NCBI GenBank assembly: GCA_963528625.1
Contig: CAURVQ010000009.1
Location: 1-35,502, forward strand
From: CALHVR01 sp963528625
GTDB lineage: Bacteria; Fusobacteriota; Fusobacteriia; Fusobacteriales; Leptotrichiaceae
DNA length: 35,502 bases
Reading direction: 5' to 3'
The notes under the pieces were generated by a model. That model ran no database searches, was not told the origin of the DNA, and saw only the letters and a program-made list of their open reading frames with translations. How positions within the stretch are numbered: the first letter of the stretch is position 1; each line of letters starts with the position of its first letter. Made by a program: the position numbers and the translations under genes. Below, piece after piece: positions 15,806 to 23,923 of this stretch.

Positions 15806-18028
15806 ATGAGTTTTTTAAATCAATTAAATGATGAGCAAAGAAGAGCAGCTGAAAAAATAGAAGGTCCTGTATTAATTTTAGCAGGAGCAGGAAGTGGGAA
15901 AACAAGAACTGTTACATATAGAATGGCTTACATGATAAAAGAGTTGGGCATATCACCATTAAATATATTGGCTTTAACATTTACAAATAAAGCAGCAAGA
16001 GAAATGAAAGAAAGAGCTGAGCAATTAATAGGAGATGAGGCAAATAGTTTAGTTGTATCTACATTTCACTCATTTTCAGTGAGATTATTAAAAACATATT
16101 CAGACAGAATTGGATACGGAAGAAACTTTAATATTTATGATGTGGATGATCAAAAATCAATATTAAATAAAATAAAAAAAGAATTTAATATAATAAATGA
16201 TGATTTGACTCCGGTAAAATTAGCAAATAGAATAAGTAAATTGAAAGAAGAAGGAATTACAGTAGAAGGTCTTGAGAAAGAAATTGATATAAGAATACCG
16301 GCAAATAGATTATTTAGAGATATTTATCAAAAATATTCAGAAGTGTTGAAAGCAAATAATGCAATGGATTTTTCGGACTTATTGTTAAATGCAAAAAAAG
16401 TATTGGAAGATCCGTATGTTTTGGAAAGAGTACAGGAGAGATATAGATATATAATGGTTGATGAGTATCAAGATACAAATGATATTCAATATCAAATAGT
16501 TTCAATGATTGCATCTAAATATAAAAATATTTGTGTTGTAGGAGATGAAGATCAAAGTATTTATGCGTTTAGAGGTGCAAATATTAACAATATTTTAAAT
16601 TTTGAAAGAGATTATAAAGAGGCTTTTGTTGCAAAACTTGAGAGAAATTATAGATCCACAAAAACAATACTTGATGCAGCGAATGAAATTATTAAAAATA
16701 ATAAAAGTTCAAAAGGTAAAAAATTATGGACTGATGGAGAAAAAGGAGAAAAAATTAAAATTTATAATGCGTTAAATGCGATAGATGAAGCAGACTTTAT
16801 AGTTAAAGAAATAAAAAATAAAAAAAGTGTAGGTGTTCCATATAAAGATATTACAATTTTATATAGAACAAATGCTCAATCAAGAATATTGGAAGAAAAA
16901 TTACTAGAGAATAATGTTCCTTATAAAATTTATGGTGGAATGCAGTTTTTTCAAAGAAAAGAAATAAAAGATATTTTAGCGTATATGAATTTATTAAATA
17001 ATAAAAATGATAATCATAATTTTTTAAGAATAATAAATGTTCCAAAAAGATCTATTGGAGAGAAGACTTTAGAAAGAATTTCGGAAGTAGCAAATGAAAA
17101 AGGATTACCACTATTAGATACTTTATTTTATATTGATGAAATTGATGGAATTAGAGCGGGAACAAAATTAGTTTTAAAAGATTTTTATAATATGATGATG
17201 GAAATTTATGAAGAACTAGATATGATGACGGTAAAAGAAGTATTTGATGTAATAATGTCTAAAACAAAATATATAGATTTTATAGAAGATAATAAAGAAG
17301 ATAGAGTAAAAAATATTGAAGAATTATTAAATTCAATAACAGAAATTGAAAAGCGTAATCCTACAATATCATTAAGTGAGTATTTAGATATGGTATCACT
17401 TACTGCTTCAACAGATAATATGAAAGAAGATGAAGAGTTTGTAAAATTAATGACAATTCATAGTTCAAAGGGGCTTGAATTTGACTATGTATATCTTGCC
17501 GGAATGGAAGAGGGACTTTTCCCATCAATAAGTTATTATGATGTAAATGAAGAAGAAATAGAAGAAGAAAGACGACTTTGTTATGTAGCTATAACGAGAG
17601 CTAAAAAAGAATTGATAATAACATATGCCTCGGAAAGAATGAAGTGGGGACAAACTGAAATGTTTATAAAACCGTCAAGATTTATATTTGAAATGGATCA
17701 AAAATGTATTGAATACTTGAATTTAAAATCAAAATCGTCAATTAATGGGACAACAAAATTTAGTTCTGGATTAAATAATAAAGTAGAAATAAATGCAAAA
17801 TCTAAAATTGAAAACTTTAATCCATTTACTGGAAAAGGTGGAATTATACAGAAAAAAACATCATCAAAGGCAGATGATGGAAAATATAAAGTTGGAGATT
17901 TAGTTAATCATATAAAATTTGGAAAAGGTAGAATAAGAATTGTTGATGAAAAAAGTTTGACTATTGAGTTTATTGCTGGACGAAAAAAATTAGCATTAGT
18001 TTTAGCTGATAAATTTTTAATTGATTAG
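15806..18028 (+). CDS. pcrA: UvrD/PcrA-type DNA helicase
   Basis: This 740-aa superfamily 1A 3'-5' helicase acts in excision repair, replication-fork clearance and removal of RecA or stalled polymerase. It has the Q-motif LNQLNDEQRRAAE (residues 4-16), Walker A AGAGSGKT (26-33), motif Ia TFTNKAAREM, Walker B MVDEYQDTN, motif III GDEDQSIYAFRGA, motif IV NYRS, motif V TIHSSKGLEFDYV and motif VI YVAITRAKKEL. The C-terminal tail contains VGDLVNHIKFGKGRI, the Tudor-like RNA-polymerase-binding module typical of PcrA/UvrD. Length is standard. Start ATG 15806 follows AAAGGATAGGAG. It is last in the operon with pgpH and ybeY, and no convincing hairpin terminator follows. Confidence 0.95.
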   Translation: MSFLNQLNDEQRRAAEKIEGPVLILAGAGSGKTRTVTYRMAYMIKELGISPLNILALTFTNKAAREMKERAEQLIGDEANSLVVSTFHSFSVRLLKTYSDRIGYGRNFNIYDVDDQKSILNKIKKEFNIINDDLTPVKLANRISKLKEEGITVEGLEKEIDIRIPANRLFRDIYQKYSEVLKANNAMDFSDLLLNAKKVLEDPYVLERVQERYRYIMVDEYQDTNDIQYQIVSMIASKYKNICVVGDEDQSIYAFRGANINNILNFERDYKEAFVAKLERNYRSTKTILDAANEIIKNNKSSKGKKLWTDGEKGEKIKIYNALNAIDEADFIVKEIKNKKSVGVPYKDITILYRTNAQSRILEEKLLENNVPYKIYGGMQFFQRKEIKDILAYMNLLNNKNDNHNFLRIINVPKRSIGEKTLERISEVANEKGLPLLDTLFYIDEIDGIRAGTKLVLKDFYNMMMEIYEELDMMTVKEVFDVIMSKTKYIDFIEDNKEDRVKNIEELLNSITEIEKRNPTISLSEYLDMVSLTASTDNMKEDEEFVKLMTIHSSKGLEFDYVYLAGMEEGLFPSISYYDVNEEEIEEERRLCYVAITRAKKELIITYASERMKWGQTEMFIKPSRFIFEMDQKCIEYLNLKSKSSINGTTKFSSGLNNKVEINAKSKIENFNPFTGKGGIIQKKTSSKADDGKYKVGDLVNHIKFGKGRIRIVDEKSLTIEFIAGRKKLALVLADKFLID

Positions 18029-18122
18029 AATGTAGAGAAATAATATTAAAATAAATAAAATTAATGAAAAAAGCGAAAAATATTTAAAATAAATATAGAT
18101 AAAGTTTAAAATATAAAAAAAG

Positions 18123-18151
18123 TTGTAATAAATACAAAAATTTAATATAAT
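18123..18151 (+). promoter_or_regulatory. Promoter of fabZ
   Basis: TTGTAA (18123-18128), a 17-nt spacer and TATAAT (18146-18151) lie about 27 nt upstream of the fabZ ATG. AGGAGG is at 18168-18173. It is the only convincing promoter in the pcrA-fabZ gap. Confidence 0.65.
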
Positions 18152-18177
18152 ATATTAAATAAATTTAGGAGGATAAA

Positions 18178-18603
18178 ATGGAAACAGTTATGAATATAGA
18201 AGAAATTATGAGTGTCTTACCACACAGATACCCATTTTTATTAGTAGATAGAGTTATAGAAAAAAATGGGACAGATTCATTAGTGGCAATAAAAAATGTT
18301 ACGATGAATGAAGAATTTTTCCAAGGACATTTTCCCGGAAAACCAGTAATGCCTGGAGTTTTACAAATGGAAGCATTGGCACAAGCTGTAGGTCTTATGA
18401 TGTTAGAACCAGGGAAAATACCGTTGTTTATGTCAATTGATAAATGTAAATTTAGAAAACCAATAGTACCTGGAGATCAAATTAGATTAGAAGTAGAAAA
18501 AGTAAATGCAAGAAGAAATGTTGTTGTTGCTAAGGGAAGATGTGTAGTTGATGGAGCTGTAGTTAGTGAAGCAGAATTAAAATTTGCAGTAACTGATTTA
18601 TAA
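18178..18603 (+). CDS. fabZ: 3-hydroxyacyl-ACP dehydratase FabZ
   Basis: This 141-aa hot-dog-fold enzyme dehydrates 3-hydroxyacyl-ACP to trans-2-enoyl-ACP in type II fatty acid synthesis. HRYPFLLVDRVIE at residues 16-28, the catalytic His in QGHFPGKPVMPGV (H51) and the catalytic Glu in LQMEALAQ (E65) are all in place and spaced as in characterised FabZ. Length is normal. AGGAGG precedes the ATG by 4-5 nt. Lipid A genes often flank fabZ in Gram-negatives, but here it stands alone, separated from the phospholipid genes plsY and gpsA by the MATE gene. The stop is followed by a 196-nt gap containing a structured element. Confidence 0.96.
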   Translation: METVMNIEEIMSVLPHRYPFLLVDRVIEKNGTDSLVAIKNVTMNEEFFQGHFPGKPVMPGVLQMEALAQAVGLMMLEPGKIPLFMSIDKCKFRKPIVPGDQIRLEVEKVNARRNVVVAKGRCVVDGAVVSEAELKFAVTDL

Positions 18604-18630
18604 TAAATAGTAAAAAATTAAATAAAATAG

Positions 18631-18715
18631 GATTAGCTAGATAATCAGTATAGCATAACCGGGAAAGATAGTATCTCATTTTTGAGATGTGACATTTCCG
18701 GTCTTGTTGTGCTAG
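18631..18715 (+). ncRNA. Structured RNA/inverted-repeat element upstream of the MATE gene (riboswitch candidate)
   Basis: Three nested or adjacent helices can be drawn by eye. P1: GATT (18631-18634) with AATC (18643-18646), loop AGCTAGAT. Outer P2: TAGCA (18651-18655) with TGCTA (18710-18714). P3: ACCGG (18658-18662) plus AAA (18664-18666) with TTTCCGGT (18695-18702), with G18663 bulged. P4: ATCTCA (18673-18678) with TGAGAT (18683-18688), loop TTTT. A 6x6 internal loop (GATAGT/GTGACA) separates P3 and P4. The TAGC at 18634-18637 (end of P1 and start of its loop) could compete with P2 for GCTA (18711-18714). The element is GC-richer than its surroundings. A MATE gene downstream recalls the known guanidine-IV (mepA) riboswitch, but I cannot match the consensus from memory. 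No U-tract follows. Confidence 0.55.
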
Positions 18716-18734
18716 AAAAGAAAAAATTATAAAA

Positions 18735-18764
18735 TTGAAAATTATTTATTAAGTAAAATATAAT
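18735..18764 (+). promoter_or_regulatory. Possible promoter of the MATE-plsY unit
   Basis: TTGAAA (18735-18740), an 18-nt spacer and TATAAT (18759-18764) lie downstream of the structured element and about 36 nt before the MATE start. If used, the structured element would not be in this transcript. It would be in the MATE mRNA only if transcription started upstream or read through from fabZ. Confidence 0.5.
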
Positions 18765-18799
18765 ATTTAAAAATAATAAAACTAAAAAGAAGGAAGTGT

Positions 18800-20224
18800 A
18801 TGGAAAAAAAGAAAGAGGAACTGTTAAATGGTTCTATATTTAAGTTATTCATAAAGTATTTTATTCCAACATTAATTGGATCAGTTGTGGTTGTATTATA
18901 CAATATTGTGGATAGATTTTTTGTAGGAAAAATAAGTGAGGAAGCATTAGCAGGAGTAGGGGTTGCTTTTTATATAATAATGCTATTAATTGCTTTTGCA
19001 ATGTTAGTAGGAGTTGGAAGTGGAACGATAGTTTCATTGCGACTTGGAAAAGATAAAGACGATGAAGCTGAAAAAATATTAGGAAATGCAGTTTCAATAT
19101 TTTTTATATTAGGATTATTTTTGTATGTTATATTAAAATTAAATATGAATACAATTTTACTTTATTCAGGAGCAAATACGGAAACATTACCGTATGCTAA
19201 ATCATATTTAGAAATAATACTTTATGCTATTCTTCCATTATTTTTTTCATATGGAATGACAAATATATTAAATGCAGCTGGAACACCGAGATTGGCAATG
19301 TTTTCATTAATAGTCGGTGCTGTAACAAATATAATTTTAGATTATGTTGCAATTGTGATTTTAAAAATGGGAATAGAAGGAACGGCATATGCAACATTAA
19401 TTGGAAATGTTTTTGGTGCGATTATAGTAATGTATTTTTTATTTTTAGGGAAATTACCATTTAAAATAAATTTATTTGGATATAAATTAGAAAATATAAG
19501 TTTGATAAGATTAAAATTTAAAAATATGAAGTTAGAAAAAGAAATAGTGAAAGATATTGTGTCAATAGGAATGTCTCCATTTTTATTACAAGTAGCAAGT
19601 TCTTTAGTAGGACTTGTGATAAATAAAATAGTAGAATTAAACGGAGGGACATATGGAGTTGCAATAGTGACAATTATAAATTCGTATTTACCAATAATGA
19701 CAATGACAGTTTATTCGGTGTCACAAGCAATTCAACCAATAATTGGATTTAATTATGGTGGTGAAAATTATAAAAGAGTAAAAAAATCTCTCTATATTGC
19801 AACCTTAATGGGTATTATATTATCAACGATATTTTGGATAATCGTTATGCTTATACCACGAGAAATGATACAATTTTTTAATTCTAAAGGGACCGAAATT
19901 AGTGTACAAATAGGAGTAAAAGCTTTAGTTATATACTTTTCTTTAATAGTACCGGCTTCTTTAGGAATTATTATACCTAATTATTTTCAAGCTACGGGAA
20001 GAGCGAGATATGCAGTAGTATTAAATTTGCTTAGACAAGTTGTTATATTTTTGTTAGTTGTAATTATATTTTCAAAAATTTGGGGACTTGATGGTGTTTG
20101 GTACGCTCAGCCATTTACAGATGGATTATTTTTCGTAGTATTATTAGGATTTTTCTATTTTGAAATAAAAGGACTGAATGAAAAAATAAAAAATAAAAAA
20201 ATAGAAGTAAAGGAAGGTAATTAA
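18800..20224 (+). CDS. MATE family multidrug/toxin efflux transporter
   Basis: This 474-aa inner-membrane protein should have 12 transmembrane helices in two homologous halves and export cationic compounds by H+ or Na+ antiport. Family features include the opening LFIKYFIPTLIGSVVVVLYN, then VDRFFVGKISEEALAGVG, a glycine-rich LVGVGSGTIVSLRLGK, and in the second half QAIQPIIGFNYGGENYKRVK. It groups with the MepA/NorM-like MATE proteins of Firmicutes and Fusobacteria, and the substrate is unknown. The start follows AAGGAAG. The stop codon overlaps the plsY ATG (TAATG, 20222-20226), so the transporter is translationally coupled to a phospholipid-synthesis gene. A structured element lies about 85 nt upstream. 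Confidence 0.92.
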   Translation: MEKKKEELLNGSIFKLFIKYFIPTLIGSVVVVLYNIVDRFFVGKISEEALAGVGVAFYIIMLLIAFAMLVGVGSGTIVSLRLGKDKDDEAEKILGNAVSIFFILGLFLYVILKLNMNTILLYSGANTETLPYAKSYLEIILYAILPLFFSYGMTNILNAAGTPRLAMFSLIVGAVTNIILDYVAIVILKMGIEGTAYATLIGNVFGAIIVMYFLFLGKLPFKINLFGYKLENISLIRLKFKNMKLEKEIVKDIVSIGMSPFLLQVASSLVGLVINKIVELNGGTYGVAIVTIINSYLPIMTMTVYSVSQAIQPIIGFNYGGENYKRVKKSLYIATLMGIILSTIFWIIVMLIPREMIQFFNSKGTEISVQIGVKALVIYFSLIVPASLGIIIPNYFQATGRARYAVVLNLLRQVVIFLLVVIIFSKIWGLDGVWYAQPFTDGLFFVVLLGFFYFEIKGLNEKIKNKKIEVKEGN

Positions 20225-20838
20225 TGAATACGATAATATTAATGATATTGGGATATATTTTAGGAAGTATACCAAATGCTTTATGGATTGGAAAGATATT
20301 TAAAGGAATAGATGTGAGAGAGTATGGAAGTAAAAATACAGGCTCAACTAATGCAGCAAGAGTTTTAGGAGCAAAATTGGGAATATTAACTTTAATATTA
20401 GATATTTCAAAAGGAGCGATTCCAACATTTTTAGCGATGAAATATGGGAATTTATTTCAAGATACAGCAATAAATGGAATTTTAGTTGGAATTGTATCAA
20501 TTTTTGGACATTCATTTTCAATATTTTTAAAATTTAAAGGAGGTAAAGCTGTCGCAACTACAGTTGGAGTATTTTTAATTTTAGTGCCTAAAGCGATTTT
20601 GTTTGCTGCTATAATATTTTTTGGATTATTTGCAATTTTTAAATATGTTTCATTATCATCAATGTTTTCAGCATTAAGTTTACCAATATTTATATATTTA
20701 ATATATAAAAATATAAGTTTAACATTTTTTGGTATAATAATTGCTATTTTAATAGTTGTAAGACATAAATCAAATATTGAAAAATTATTAAATGGGACAG
20801 AGCAAAAATTTGAAATTAAAAAAAATAAAAATAAATAA
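20224..20838 (+). CDS. plsY: Acyl-phosphate:glycerol-3-phosphate acyltransferase PlsY
   Basis: This 204-aa polytopic membrane enzyme transfers an acyl group from acyl-phosphate to sn-glycerol-3-phosphate, the first committed step of phospholipid synthesis in PlsX/Y organisms. The three conserved loops are visible: GSIPNALWIGK, then YGSKNTGSTNAARVLG with the GSxNxGxTN pattern, and GHSFSIFLKFKGGKAVAT. Length is typical. The start overlaps the MATE stop by 1 nt. gpsA, which makes its glycerol-3-phosphate substrate, begins 14 nt after it, so the pair forms a functional unit. plsX is not in the window. Confidence 0.95.
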   Translation: MNTIILMILGYILGSIPNALWIGKIFKGIDVREYGSKNTGSTNAARVLGAKLGILTLILDISKGAIPTFLAMKYGNLFQDTAINGILVGIVSIFGHSFSIFLKFKGGKAVATTVGVFLILVPKAILFAAIIFFGLFAIFKYVSLSSMFSALSLPIFIYLIYKNISLTFFGIIIAILIVVRHKSNIEKLLNGTEQKFEIKKNKNK

Positions 20839-20852
20839 ATTGGGAGATAAAA

Positions 20853-21872
20853 ATGAAAAATATATTAGTTATTGGTGGTGGAAGTTGGGGAACTTGCCTA
20901 TCAAAGTTATTAATTGAAAATGGAAATAATGTATATTTATGGGAATATAGTGAGGAAGTAAAAAAGATTATTGAAGAAACACATGAAAATAAAATGTTTT
21001 TACCGGGAATAAAATTACCAAAAGAATTAAAATTAGTAAATAAATTTGATGAAGTATTAAATAATGTAGAGAAATATGGTAAAATAGATGTTATATTGCT
21101 TGCGACACCGACACAATTTTTAAGACCGTTGTTAAAACAATTAAAAGAGGCATTATCATATAATGTAATTATTGTAAATGTTGCAAAAGGAATAGAAATT
21201 TTTAGTAAAAAAAGAATTTCTGAAATAATTGATGAAGAATTAGAAGGTAAAAAATATACATATGTATTATTAGCTGGACCAACTCATGCTGAAGAAGTTG
21301 CAGCTCAATTACCTTCAGCAATATTGTCTGTATCACATGATGAAAATTCAGCTTTAATAATACAAAAATTATTTAGTAATAATTATTTTAGAGTATATAC
21401 AGGAACAGATTTGATAGGAGCTGAATTAGGAGGAGCATTAAAAAATTGCTTAGCAATAGCAGCGGGAATTGCAGATGGTTTGGGATATGGTGATAATAGT
21501 AAAGCAGCTCTTATTACTAGAGGACTTAATGAAATTTTAGAAATTGGTAAATTTTATAATGTAAATCCAAAAACATTTATGGGACTTTCAGGCTTGGGAG
21601 ATATAATTGTTACATGTACAAGTCAACATAGTAGAAATAGATATGTTGGGGAAGAATTAGGAAAAGGAAAAAAAATTGAAGAAATAGTTGCTAATATGAA
21701 TATGGTTTCAGAAGGGGCAGAAACGATAAAAGCATTGTATGTAATAATACAAGATAATAATATAAAAGCACCGATATTTAGTGCATTGTATGAGGTAATA
21801 TATAAAGGGAAACCTGTAACAGAATTAGTTTCATTATTTATGAATAGAGATTTAAGATCAGAATTTATATAA
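20853..21872 (+). CDS. gpsA: Glycerol-3-phosphate dehydrogenase [NAD(P)+] GpsA
   Basis: This 339-aa cytoplasmic enzyme reduces dihydroxyacetone phosphate to sn-glycerol-3-phosphate, the backbone used by PlsY. The N-terminal dinucleotide-binding motif is VIGGGSWGTCLSKLL (residues 6-20). NVAKGIE, LAGPTHAEEVA, the catalytic-lysine stretch GGALKNCLAIAAG and the GLSGLGDIIVTCTSQHSRN motif all match GpsA. The ribosome-binding site GGGAG lies just before the ATG. The gene follows plsY closely and precedes the sigma factor gene by 45 nt (from its likely TTG start), so all are probably cotranscribed. Confidence 0.96.
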   Translation: MKNILVIGGGSWGTCLSKLLIENGNNVYLWEYSEEVKKIIEETHENKMFLPGIKLPKELKLVNKFDEVLNNVEKYGKIDVILLATPTQFLRPLLKQLKEALSYNVIIVNVAKGIEIFSKKRISEIIDEELEGKKYTYVLLAGPTHAEEVAAQLPSAILSVSHDENSALIIQKLFSNNYFRVYTGTDLIGAELGGALKNCLAIAAGIADGLGYGDNSKAALITRGLNEILEIGKFYNVNPKTFMGLSGLGDIIVTCTSQHSRNRYVGEELGKGKKIEEIVANMNMVSEGAETIKALYVIIQDNNIKAPIFSALYEVIYKGKPVTELVSLFMNRDLRSEFI

Positions 21873-21917
21873 AGTAAATATATGGACGTTATTATATTAG
21901 TGAGAGAGGAGAGTGCT

Positions 21918-22733
21918 TTGGAAGAGAATAACTTAAACTTAATGTCTTTATATTTAAGTGATATACAAAAATATAGATTATTAACTAAAGAGGAAGAACA
22001 GGAACTTTTTAAGAGGATTAGAGAAGAAAATGATGAACAAGCAAGACAACTTTTAATATTATCAAATTTAAGATTAGTTATAAGTACAGCTAAAAAATTA
22101 TTAGGAAATGGATTACCTTTAATAGATTTGATTAGTGAAGGTAACATTGGACTTATAAAGGCTATAAATAAATTTGATTATGATAAAGGTCATAGATTTA
22201 GTACATATGCTGTTTGGTGGATAAAACAATCAATTAAAAAAGCTATAATTAATACGGGAAGAGATATAAGAATACCGTCTTATAAATATGAACAATTAAC
22301 TAAAGTGAATAAAGTAATAACAGAATATACAAATCGTCATGGAGAGGCACCGTCAATTGAGTATATAGCTAAAGAAATAGAGTTGAAAGAAAGTAAAGTT
22401 ATATTATTATTGAATGAATTTCAAGATGTAATATCACTAAATGAAACAATAGGAGATAATATTTATTTAGAAGATGTTATAGGGGAAGACGCTAGTGTGG
22501 AAGAAGAAATGATAAAAGAAGATCAATTAATTGAGATGAGAGAACTTTTAGAAAAAATACTATCAGATAGAGAGAAAAGAATATTAGAATTAAGATATGG
22601 ACTTTATGATAACAAAATACATACATTAAAAGAAATAGGGGAAATTTTAAATATTACTCGTGAAAGAGTTAGACAAATAGAGAAAAAGTCTATAATAAAA
22701 TTAAAAAATCATTTTAAAGAATATAGAAAGTAA
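21918..22733 (+). CDS. Sigma-70 family RNA polymerase sigma factor, short RpoD/RpoS-like
   Basis: This 271-aa sigma factor lacks region 1.1. Region 1.2 (MSLYLSDIQKYRLLTKEEE) opens the protein. Region 2 includes SNLRLVISTAKKL, DLISEGNIGLIKAINKFD and GHRFSTYAVWWIKQSIKKAI, the DNA-melting and -10 reading helix. Region 3 starts at RIPSYKYEQL, and region 4 has LSDREKRILELRYGL and the helix-turn-helix TLKEIGEILNITRERVRQIE, which reads the -35. The length and missing 1.1 suit a group 2 factor, but a compact primary factor cannot be excluded. Start: TTG at 21918-21920 has AGGAG (21907-21911) 6 nt upstream, while the upstream ATG at 21882 has none. It lies between gpsA and dnaN and is probably cotranscribed with them. 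Confidence 0.9.
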   Translation: MEENNLNLMSLYLSDIQKYRLLTKEEEQELFKRIREENDEQARQLLILSNLRLVISTAKKLLGNGLPLIDLISEGNIGLIKAINKFDYDKGHRFSTYAVWWIKQSIKKAIINTGRDIRIPSYKYEQLTKVNKVITEYTNRHGEAPSIEYIAKEIELKESKVILLLNEFQDVISLNETIGDNIYLEDVIGEDASVEEEMIKEDQLIEMRELLEKILSDREKRILELRYGLYDNKIHTLKEIGEILNITRERVRQIEKKSIIKLKNHFKEYRK

Positions 22734-22746
22734 TAGGAGGTTTAAT

Positions 22747-23874
22747 ATGCTAAATGTAAAAGTAGATAGAAAAGAATTATTAAAAGCTATTCAAATCGTA
22801 GAAAATGCTGTTTCGGAAAATAAAATAAGAGAAGTTTTGTCTGGAATTTATATAGAAGCAAAAGAAAATAATGTTATTTTAAATGGTACGGATTTAGAAT
22901 TAGCAATCAATACACATATTATTGGTGAAATATTTAGTGAAGGAAAGATTGTAATAAAGCCTAAATTAATTGAAGAATTTTTAAGACAAATTTCTGATGA
23001 ATTTATTGAATTAGTAGAGGAAACTGGAAAGTTAATTATAAAAACAGAAAGTATAAATACAGAATTTGCATTATATGATGCTGAAAATTATCCTATTCAA
23101 ACTAAATTAGAAACGGGGGTTGAATATACATTTAATAAAAATAAATTATTAAATTATATTGAAAATGTTAAAGCCTCAGCTTCAGAAGAAACTGCAAATT
23201 TAGAAATAAATTGTATAAGATTTGAAATTGAAGAAAATAAATTGAAATTAATAGCATCAGATACATATAGATTAACATATATTGAAGATGAATTAGAAGA
23301 AAATGAAAAAAATAAAGAAGGTATAAGTGTAAGTATACCGCTTAAAACAATAAATGGTCTTATAAAAATAATGAAATTAATAGATCAAGAAGAGATAATT
23401 TTAAAATCAGATGGAATAAAAGTATTATTCAAATTTAAAAATGTTGAAATTTTAACGAGAATAGTTGAGTTACAATTTCCAAATTATAAAACACTTTTAA
23501 AAAGTGTACAGTATGATAAAAAAATATTATTAAATACGAAAGATTTTTTATCGGTATTAAAAAGAACATTAATTTTTGTTAGAGATAATAAAGAATCAAG
23601 AAATGGTGGAATATTTAATTTTGAAAATAATAAATTATTTTTAACTGGAATAAATGATAATGCTAAAATAAAAGAGGAATTATCTACAATTCAAGAAGGA
23701 GATAATTTAAAAATATCGTTAAATGTTAAATTTTTAGTAGATTATATTTCAATTTTAGAAGGAAAAGTTACAGAAATTAGATTATCAGGATCTAAAAATT
23801 CTGTAATAGTAAAAGATGAAGAAAATGAAAAATCTTTATACTTTACAATGCCGTTAGCTTTAAGAGAAGTATAA
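22747..23874 (+). CDS. dnaN: DNA polymerase III sliding clamp, beta subunit
   Basis: This 375-aa protein dimerises into the ring that tethers DNA polymerase III and other clamp-binding proteins to DNA. The opening MLNVKVDRKELLKAIQIVEN, the first-domain LNGTDLELAINTHI, the middle RFEIEENKLKLIASDTYRL and the ending SLYFTMPLALREV (the usual clamp ending with the hydrophobic protein-binding cleft) identify it. Three domains of similar length fit the total. AGGAGG lies 6-7 nt upstream of the ATG. dnaA and recF are not adjacent, and I see no cluster of DnaA boxes, so this is not evidently the replication origin. It ends at a terminator shared with the convergent PBP gene. Confidence 0.94.
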   Translation: MLNVKVDRKELLKAIQIVENAVSENKIREVLSGIYIEAKENNVILNGTDLELAINTHIIGEIFSEGKIVIKPKLIEEFLRQISDEFIELVEETGKLIIKTESINTEFALYDAENYPIQTKLETGVEYTFNKNKLLNYIENVKASASEETANLEINCIRFEIEENKLKLIASDTYRLTYIEDELEENEKNKEGISVSIPLKTINGLIKIMKLIDQEEIILKSDGIKVLFKFKNVEILTRIVELQFPNYKTLLKSVQYDKKILLNTKDFLSVLKRTLIFVRDNKESRNGGIFNFENNKLFLTGINDNAKIKEELSTIQEGDNLKISLNVKFLVDYISILEGKVTEIRLSGSKNSVIVKDEENEKSLYFTMPLALREV

Positions 23875-23881
23875 TTAATAT

Positions 23882-23923
23882 AAAAAATAGTCTCAAAGAA
23901 TATATCTAAGAGACTATTTTTTT
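23882..23923. terminator. Bidirectional terminator between dnaN and the PBP gene
   Basis: AAAAAATAGTCTC (23882-23894) and GAGACTATTTTTT (23910-23922) form a perfect 13-bp stem with a 15-nt loop. A-runs on one side and T-runs on the other make it work in both directions. It overlaps the last bases of the PBP stop codon at 23922-23924. Confidence 0.92.

Noticed and set aside
21623..22147. Minus-strand ORF of 174 codons opposite gpsA and the sigma factor gene
   Set aside because: It spans the ends of two well-supported genes, has no recognisable domain or ribosome-binding site, and its composition is that of an antisense shadow.
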